Source: Patiria miniata (taxonomy: Eukaryota; Echinodermata; Asteroidea; Valvatida; Asterinidae). From it: a stretch of 64,000 nucleotides of DNA. Below are positions 57,874 to 64,000 of the stretch, in pieces (the stretch's first letter is position 1; each line of letters begins with the position of its first letter). The position numbers were made by a program, and so were the translations under genes. The notes under the pieces were generated by a model. That model had not been told where the DNA came from and searched no databases. It saw only the letters and a program-made list of their open reading frames with translations. The stretch covers positions 41,623,315 to 41,687,314 of the forward strand of contig NW_024037069.1 of assembly GCF_015706575.1 (NCBI RefSeq), in the 5' to 3' direction.

Positions 57874-58556
57874 AAATACTATATTGTTTCCGTCAAATCA
57901 TTTGTTATTGTTTGACGGTTTCTCATATACTTATTATCCTAATGCTACACATCATGACAAATCACAAGACGAAATTTCAATTTAATACCCGTGGTATTTC
58001 TTGAGTTATTGCCCAAAACAACGAGTGTGTTATTTATGTTCAGTAGAGAGGCATCCGCATGAATGCTTGGAAAGTGGTGGTGCGCCCTCTATTGAAAAAA
58101 ATTAAAGTAGACACAAAAAGAGGGCGCTGTTTGATTTGGGTGAAGTCTTTTGTATTTACCCAAACCAAACAGCGCCTTCCTATTGTGTCCACCATACCTC
58201 AAATAGGCTAATATGCACGTTTGTCTCCTTGTGAGACCACTATTTTGCTTAGCGCGTCCTTTTTTGACAGAAACTTTTAGTTGACAAAACTGTGCAGGTA
58301 AAAATGCCTTTGCAAAAAAGTGAAACAAATGAACTTCAATTCAAATGTGCTGCTTTTGTTCCATGAATAATTTTCGCGTATAAAACATCACATTGCTTTA
58401 GTCATTTTTTTTCTATTGTGTGACGATTTCTCATGAAATTTAATCTCTTATAAGTATGCTACTCATCATGACAAATTACTGTACGAAATTTGAATTCAAC
58501 TCAACAGATATATCCAGAGTTATTGTCGGAACAACGAGTGTGGTGTTTGACTTCAG
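57874..58556 (+). repeat. Diverged direct duplication about 500 bases apart
   Basis: 57874-58050 and 58380-58556 share TGACGATTTCTCAT-like, CATCATGACAAAT, ACGAAATTT and CAACGAGTGTG blocks in the same order, with many differences. Confidence 0.55.
58110..58188. repeat. Short hairpin, ~33-bp arms
   Basis: ACACAAAAAGAGGGCGCTG and TTGGGTGAA at left, TTTACCCAAACC and CAGCGCCTTCCTATTGTGT at right, separated by about 12 bases. Possibly a small MITE. Confidence 0.6.
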
Positions 58557-59395
58557 TCAGGCTTTTTTTCATCCGTGTTGGCGTGCTTTGTTGTGGTGAC
58601 CACTATGTTTAAAGCAAAATGTGCAAAGCTAAAATCACACGTGCACCCACACGTTCGTATACATGCAGGCAAACTTCTAATCGACAGTGGGCCTACATTT
58701 GCCTAACACATGTGCTCCTATCAAATAAATTGATAACAAAATGAAGGGGGTAATGCTTGAATTTGTTTTAGCGTTGTGGTATGTCATATTTGAAGGCTTG
58801 GCTAAAGATGAAATGCCTTTACTTTCCGATATTTTGATTTCTCCTGACAAATTTTAAACGTTTGTGCTTTTTAACGAAAAAAACCCCACTTATTTCCAAT
58901 TGTGCGATTTTGGGAGTCTGAAACCCTCTTAAAAAGGTTTCCATTTTGCGCAAAAATTCATCTCCCTAAGACTAGACATGGCACTGGTCTCTTCATCGAA
59001 TCTGAAAAGTCTACTCTTGGTGTATTGAATAACTGTGGGGCCGCAAATACTTAAAGTAGACCTACGCTTTTTGTTCGCTGATGTCTCATCCAAAAATAAT
59101 GTCATATCCAAAACAATGTCATAGCATGTTTATTGCCAGGAAACAATAACTGCTCAAAGATGAAGCGTCAATGCTTTACAAAGAAATCGTGTTTTTTTTC
59201 TGCCCAAGAATTGTTTGATTTAAACGAGAATGAAAAATTCACCGTATTTTTCTTTCTTTCGCTTTTGTGCACAAACAGGTCACAAACACGAATTGTGTAT
59301 TTTTTTGTTATCTGTACATTGTCTGTTCTAATCTATGGTTTAATTTTGTGTGGTTTTAATTCCTTGAGTTCTTTTATGGTAATGTGTTCATTTTG
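58557..59395. other. Unassigned
   Basis: No gene seen; T-rich to the right, leading into a LINE-like 3' end. Confidence 0.3.
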
Positions 59396-59548
59396 TCTTT
59401 TGTTGAATTTTTTGTCATTTTTTGTCATTATTATATCATGTTTTTATGTAATCCAGGACCCCTAGGGAGAACAGTTCATTGACAACTGATGAGGCTACCC
59501 TGCTAAAATAAGACGAAATAAATAAACTAAATAAATAAATAAATATTA
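59396..59548 (+). repeat. LINE-like 3' end with AAATA tail
   Basis: CAGGACCCCTAGGGAGAAC, GGCTACCCTGCTAAAATAAG and a tail of AAATA/AAAT units (59516-59547) resemble 3' UTR ends of CR1-like LINEs. No reverse transcriptase is visible, so the assignment is tentative. Confidence 0.5.
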
Positions 59549-59839
59549 GGCTTGAAATTCAATGAGAACCACGATTTTAGGAGACCAGCTTGGCAAGGTT
59601 GTAATTCTTCTCAGGTCCGCAGTTTAAAATACGCCGAGTGCCACATCCAGAAAACGATACTTAACGCCCGCCAGCGTATTTTTTTTATCTTCAGCATGCA
59701 TCGTATTTTAACCAATCACATCACGCACCCTGACATGAATATTTATCACTCTGAGTGGATGGAAGACGCTTAGGTTCTCGTAGTGTTGTCCCTTTAGTTA
59801 AACCTATCCCAACCAACACAAATATTTCGTGAAAATGGG

Positions 59840-59905
59840 AATGGGCTCGAACCACAGTCTTGCGATCCATAGATCACTCCACTATCCACTAAGTCACTAT
59901 GCCAG
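59840..59905 (-). repeat. tRNA-derived SINE head
   Basis: On the minus strand A box TGACTTAGTGG and B box GGTTCGAGCCC at tRNA-like spacing. No acceptor stem, so not a functional tRNA gene. Confidence 0.55.
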
Positions 59906-60073
59906 CTCGATGAAAAGCTGTTGTTTGAAATGACTGAGTGATAGTAATGGTGAGACGTCATTGTTGTTTTCTTATGAATAAACTAGCCGAATCTTCATGA
60001 TCCATTGACGATGTGTGCTGCAAACAAAAACATCGCCCTCCCCCGTTAATTTGAATCTGAGTTACGCCATACT

Positions 60074-60310
60074 ATCAGTGGCGTAGCTACGGGGCTTTTG
60101 GGATGCAGCCCTGTATTAAAATTCCCATAGACACCAGTGCTAAATGCCCATACTTCACAATTCTTTTTAAAATACTCAGAACTCTCAAAGGTATTTATGC
60201 TACACAGAAAAAAAAAGATGATCAACATGACTGTCATCTTTCATTTTCTTTTCATTTTTTTGATGGGTTGACCATTGACTTTTCGAGAAACTTTCACCCA
60301 AAGAAGACGA
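60074..60310 (+). repeat. Transposon end and diverged fragment of the TTAA family
   Basis: CAGTGGCGTAGCTACGGGG at 60077 looks like a DNA transposon terminus. From 60108, ATTCCCATAGACACCAGTG, TTTAAAATACTCAGAACTC and CATCTTTCATTTTCTTTTC follow the order of the left half of the 27.4-kb unit. Confidence 0.55.
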
Positions 60311-60396
60311 CCGCTTGTTTTCTCAAAGGACGGTGGGAGGGTGGGGCGACGTTCTAAAGACTCGTTTTCTGGATGTGGCACTCCGCTTAATAGACC

Positions 60397-62417
60397 TCAT
60401 GCTAACGGACAGGTATGATACAAGACCCAAGTTGTGGAGTTTTCAAAGCCGAAGAAGCTGAAGTACCTGCTGATAGGGCTGGTTTTTGTCCACCGCAAGT
60501 ACGCCGGCTTCCGGTGTTTACCCAGCACGAAAGTACCTCGGTCGTACCGCAGCCAGAAGCGACGAAACTCGGTCTCGCTCAGGACGCCTGGGGATGGCAC
60601 GGTATACGATGGATTGCTGCTCGGGAATTCTCTGATGAAGGTCTCATTATTGCCAAGAACTGTTTAACACACACGGAGTAAACGAAAAAGCGATTTGATT
60701 TACCTATATTCGCCAGATTCATGATGCCTGACATGGAAGACAGTTTTACATTCTATAAATTCCCTGGCCAGATTTTACCCGCAATGTGGGTTTGAATGTT
60801 ATAGCCCAATACCCGAGTTGAGCCTTAAATTGATTTTTTTTTACAGGGCCGCAAATAATTCAAAAGGAGTAAAGTAAGTAATTCATAACTTAATGGAGCT
60901 GACTTTCTTTTCGGTTGGTGTCTTATATTCGAAAGTGAATAACATTTTTATTATTAGAAAACATATATAGTTATTACCTCCGCCAAAGGGTTATGTTTTC
61001 ATCGGATTTTGTTGGTTGGTTGGTTGGTTTGTCTTGTTAACAAGATAACTCAAAAAGTTATGGACGGATTTGCATGAAGATTGTTTAGGGGTGGTCCTTG
61101 ATACAGGTACAAATAGATCAGATTTTGGGAGTGATCCGGATCTGGGTCTGGATCCAGGTTAATAAAAAAAAAATGATTCTTCACCATTTATGCGAGTATT
61201 TCTTTGGGGTGTACTGACAATATGGCGAGGAATTGTTTGACCTTGGCGGAGGTTTGCGCTCTCTGAGTGCTTTTTAGTTTAAAGATGCACCGTCCGTGAT
61301 AGTATTTGTTTATTTCAACAAAAGCAAAAATCAAATATTTTCTATCGTTGGTGTCTTCAGCCCTCTAAATTAAAGACTAATTCCCGACCTCAACACTACC
61401 GATTTTCATAGGTGGCGGAAACCAGTCTACCACGAGGAAACTAAAGTATTGCCGGGCCGTAAACAACTCGAAAGTTGTAAAGCAAGTTGTCCGATTTCTC
61501 TCGTTATATGTCTCACTCAAAAGTCTTATATTGGTCCATTAATAAGGGTATAAATGTGTGCTTGGCCGGTTTTAAACGCTTTGTTTACGACCGTTTGGAG
61601 TGTAGGTGCTAATAATTACCCTCGCCGAATTCACAAATACTTCTTCGTTCAAAAAGCAAAAATTTTCTGTCCAAAAGTCAAAACAAGTCCAAAATTATAA
61701 ATTTCCAACGATTTTGATCCACACTATTACTTCATGTTTTTTATTAAACACCTCTCTATAATGTTAATCCATCTCGCGAAAAGTAGTAAACAACACCTTA
61801 AATAGAGTTTTGTGCGCGGTGCGTACTGCGCGATGTGGCCCAGAACGCAGCTGTGCCGGTGTTCACTATAGAAAATATATCAAAAACCGACTCACTGGAA
61901 GTATTGCGCATGCCTACGTGAGGATTATGAACGTTCAACCATAAAAGCGGTAAAAGGCACCGGATTTCATATGAGCTAAACTTCCATGTGACACTGGAAA
62001 AGTGTTTAAGACCAACCAGCTGGTCTTTATCAAGAATCGGCCACTCGACGGGCTCTAAACCAATAGCAATGGGTAAACTGTAGAGGTATTTATGAATATC
62101 AGTTAAAAAATAACCCTCGAAAATATTAGCACGGACGGTACAGTAGGCCTCTTCATCTTTCAAAGGAATCTTTTTTCCGGCAGTGACACGTACTCGACGT
62201 CACTTTACCAACATTTACGAAGATGGCTTTTTAAAAATTATTTTTCACTCACCCAGTTGGTATTGCATTCCCTCAACCGTGTTATCACTCGAGAACAGGA
62301 TCACGGCATTGTCCCTGGCTATGACAGCGAAGTCCAACACGGTCTCGCCATCAAACGAAAGCTTAAGGAATGGGTGCATGCGCTGATACGGGTAGAGGTA
62401 GTACGTGCTGCTGCATC
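60397..62417 (-). CDS. Farnesoic acid O-methyltransferase-like (Methyltransf_FA) domain, last two exons
   Basis: Exon 62417-62253 (acceptor TTCACTACAG, donor GTGAGT) and exon 60659-60397 (acceptor GTTAAACAG, stop TGA) join through a split codon (G+TT). The joined frame has TYYLYPYQRMHPFLKLSFDG, AVILFSSDN, YQLVLGNNETFIREF, PGVLSETEFRRFWLRYDRG and YLRW, closing near TTWVLYHTC. This order (beta strands, Y-x-(I/L)-V-x-G-x-x-N, P-G-(I/V)-L-S-x-x-E-F-R-x-F-W) is the Methyltransf_FA family, found in many secreted invertebrate proteins; despite its name most members are not proven enzymes. The first exon shown starts inside a codon, so the 5' part is missing and should lie further right, beyond or within the Ty3-type insertion. 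Whether the gene is intact is unknown. Confidence 0.8.
60974..61278 (+). mobile_element. Widespread ACCTCCGCC...GGCGGAGGT repeat
   Basis: Starts TTACCTCCGCCAAAGGG, contains a TTGG microsatellite (61008-61027), AACTCAAAAAGTTATGGACGG and GATCCGGATCTGGGTCTGG, and ends CTTGGCGGAGGTTTGCGCTC then TCTGAGTGCTTTTTAGT. I recall closely similar elements from many animal phyla. Lies in the intron of the Methyltransf_FA gene. Confidence 0.7.
61279..62252 (-). other. Rest of the Methyltransf_FA-gene intron
   Basis: Contains a 121-codon minus-strand ORF (61798-62163) without recognisable domain; the flanking exons already splice to each other in frame without it. Not called as an exon. Confidence 0.4.
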
Positions 62418-62582
62418 CTGTAGTGAAGGAATGGGGCAGATGTTTCGATCGTCACGGTATTAAAGTCAGTGGGCTTGAGGGGGCCCATATGCATATTTTC
62501 GGGGCACAGTCTTTGAAATTCAACCAAGGATCACCTATGGATACCTCAACAAGTTCAAGCCACTTATTGACTTATTCTCTAA

Positions 62583-62740
62583 TGTTTTAAAGCCACATTT
62601 AAAAAGAAATGATAGTAAAATAAGGCTGCATGCATTACGCCTGCACAAATAGTCTGGCGCCGTCCCATTCAACAGTTAACAATCAATGAAATACATTCAG
62701 GGAACTCGACAAAAATGGCCAACTCGTGAATAAGGCCCAT
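62583..62740. mobile_element. MITE-like repeat with TATTCACGAG ends, partial copy 3
   Basis: TAGTCTGGCGCCGTCCC, AATACATTCAGGGAACTCG and the right end AACTCGTGAATA match 29775-30066; the left half is lost or too diverged. Confidence 0.6.
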
Positions 62741-62784
62741 GCACTGATCTCTGGGCCCATGTCATTGTTTTTGGCATAAAGGGC

Positions 62785-63249
62785 TGTAGCGTTCACTTTA
62801 AGTTACACTGCACTGCGCCTTTAACGCATCTTGTATATATGTTTAGTTCAGAGGTCAACCTTCACGCATTCAGTTTCGTTTCGTTATCGTTCTGTCACAC
62901 ACGCAATATTTACAGTGCTTTTCCTATAATTTCGCTTGGAAGTTACAAGCTAGAATCAACGCTATTCTTTACATGATTTATTAAACATCGGCAGAGCTAT
63001 TCCAGTGAGCAATCCAAGTTTCTCTCGTGGATTTTTGTGAGTGTTTATTGACCGAACTTTGTGAGCGTTTTCACCACGTGAGTTGAAACCAACTCGCCCC
63101 GCATTCACGGCGCGGGCAGTCGCCCCGTTCGCGTTGCGTTGTGCATGGACTCGGCCCAGTTTTGGCTGTTTACATACTGCAACTTGGTGAGTCACTTAAC
63201 TTGCAATAAACTCGGGAGTTAAAGTAGGACAGTACAACTAATTCCAACA
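62785..63249 (+). mobile_element. 5' LTR of a Ty3/gypsy-type retrotransposon
   Basis: Starts TGTAGCG and ends CCAACA, about 465 bases. It contains a TATATA (62834-62839) and an AATAAA (63205-63210), as expected for an LTR promoter and poly(A) signal. A primer-binding-like TGGTGACCC follows directly. The 3' LTR is outside the window, so the left border is inferred from the TG and the element order. Confidence 0.7.
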
Positions 63250-63250
63250 T

Positions 63251-63265
63251 TGGTGACCCAGACCT
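63251..63265 (+). other. Primer binding site
   Basis: TGGTGACCCAGACCT immediately after the LTR. TGG is complementary to a tRNA CCA end, and TGGTGACCC is common at this place in animal Ty3/gypsy elements. The priming tRNA is not determined. Confidence 0.65.
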
Positions 63266-63277
63266 GAGCCGAACAAC

Positions 63278-64000
63278 ATGGAAACCAAATCTGACTCTGA
63301 TCATGCTGATTCCAAACCGGGCACATCCAAAGGTGCTACTGCTAGTTCATCTCCATCTGCACCCACAACATCAGCTGCAGTGACTTTGAAGTTGCCTCCA
63401 TTTTGGCCCAGTGACCCTGCCCTTTGGTTTGCGCAAGTGGAAGCGCAATTTCTAACCCGTAACATCACTCAGCAACACACCAAATTCGCATACGTGGTTG
63501 GTTCCTTGCAGCCAGAGTTTGCAACTGAAGTGAGGGACATCCTCATTTCACCCCCTGAGCATAATGCCTACGACAGCCTGAAGACCGCCCTCATCCGTCG
63601 AACCTCCGTATCAGAGCAGAAAAGACTGCACCAGTTGCTAATATCGGAGGAGCTGGGGGACTGCAAGCCTTCACAATTACTACGTCGTATGCGGCAGTTG
63701 TTAGGAGACAACACGCTCGAAGAAAACATCCTGAAACAACTGTTTCTTCAGAGATTATCGACCAACGCCCAACTTATCCTGGCATCAACATCTCAAACGA
63801 CACCCATTGAGCAACTCGCAGAACTTGCAGACAAGATTGTTGAAGTTTCTGTCTCGCCTACTGTACATGTCGGGGCAGTTTCATCCAGCCAGCCTGGCAG
63901 TTCGTCGCCTCCAACAACCATGCCAAGTTCAGATATGCTCACACTACAAGCCAAAGTTGACCAGCTAACCCAACAAGTCAGCGCTCTCACATGCCAAGTC
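63278..64000 (+). CDS. Gag of a Ty3/gypsy-type retrotransposon, cut by the window end
   Basis: Open from the first ATG after the primer site to the window edge (241 codons, no stop). After a Ser/Thr/Pro-rich leader (residues 1-35) comes a capsid-like region with LPPFWPSDPALWFAQVEAQF, FAYVVGSLQPE and LLRRMRQLLGD, then a helix with LQRLSTNAQLIL. A second Ser-rich linker follows, and a coiled coil (LQAKVDQLTQQVSAL) starts near residue 223. This order is typical of invertebrate Ty3/gypsy Gag, which forms the particle that packages the element RNA. Zinc knuckles, protease and polymerase would lie to the right. The intact frame over 723 bases suggests a recent insertion. Confidence 0.88.
   Translation, partial: METKSDSDHADSKPGTSKGATASSSPSAPTTSAAVTLKLPPFWPSDPALWFAQVEAQFLTRNITQQHTKFAYVVGSLQPEFATEVRDILISPPEHNAYDSLKTALIRRTSVSEQKRLHQLLISEELGDCKPSQLLRRMRQLLGDNTLEENILKQLFLQRLSTNAQLILASTSQTTPIEQLAELADKIVEVSVSPTVHVGAVSSSQPGSSSPPTTMPSSDMLTLQAKVDQLTQQVSALTCQV

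Noticed and set aside
61798..62163. 121-codon ORF as an exon of the Methyltransf_FA gene
   Set aside because: The flanking exons join in phase and restore the domain without it; no suitable splice borders were seen.

Overview
This window is animal nuclear DNA, not bacterial. Coding sequence is split by GT-AG introns, intergenic distances are long, and non-autonomous DNA transposons, foldback elements, tRNA-derived SINEs, LINE remnants and one LTR retrotransposon occupy much of the non-coding sequence. Base composition looks near 40% GC by eye. Two unrelated two-membrane-span proteins, a farnesoic-acid-methyltransferase-like domain gene and the repeat types fit an invertebrate, perhaps an echinoderm or other invertebrate deuterostome. 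I cannot name the species from sequence alone.

Four host genes are supported. (1) 487-6353, plus strand: a complete seven-exon cytosolic thymidine kinase (TK1), with P-loop, catalytic glutamate and four zinc cysteines; its introns 4-6 carry at least five repeat insertions. (2) 9730-11126, minus strand: a two-exon two-span membrane protein with a 13-residue tandem repeat and a C-terminal PPPSY motif, convergent with TK1. (3) 32404-33075, minus strand: a second small two-span membrane protein, whose start codon is overlapped by an upstream ORF. (4) 60397-62417, minus strand: the last two exons of a gene with a Methyltransf_FA-like domain; its upstream exons are not visible, and a plus-strand Ty3/gypsy-type element (LTR from 62785, gag ORF from 63278) begins 368 bases away and runs out of the window. 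Candidate exons of unknown genes lie at 16622-16918 (minus), 47706-47855 and 48064-48234 (plus), with weaker ones at 12196-12391 and 21596-21891.

The rest is repeats. The most elaborate is a 2.57 kb element at 11925-14495, with 80-bp terminal inverted repeats and a 9-bp target duplication. It is packed with an inner hairpin, a 261-bp perfect direct duplication, arrays of a 16-bp palindrome, three 147-bp tandem units and a 375-bp-arm foldback. A 2.0 kb TTAA-flanked composite at 27359-29355 holds three tandem copies of one element, one with a microhomology deletion. Three 'palindromic minisatellite' loci (about 12.6, 36.6 and 45.3 kb) have unrelated motifs but the same architecture, and a looser one is at 44.5 kb. 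At 37347-37487 a 141-bp element sits in a dispersed repeat whose uninterrupted copy at 26994-27153 preserves the empty site.

Most remaining intervals show no convincing genes; they are listed so that the gaps are explicit. The genes shown do not form a pathway together; they look like ordinary neighbours in a repeat-rich intergenic landscape.
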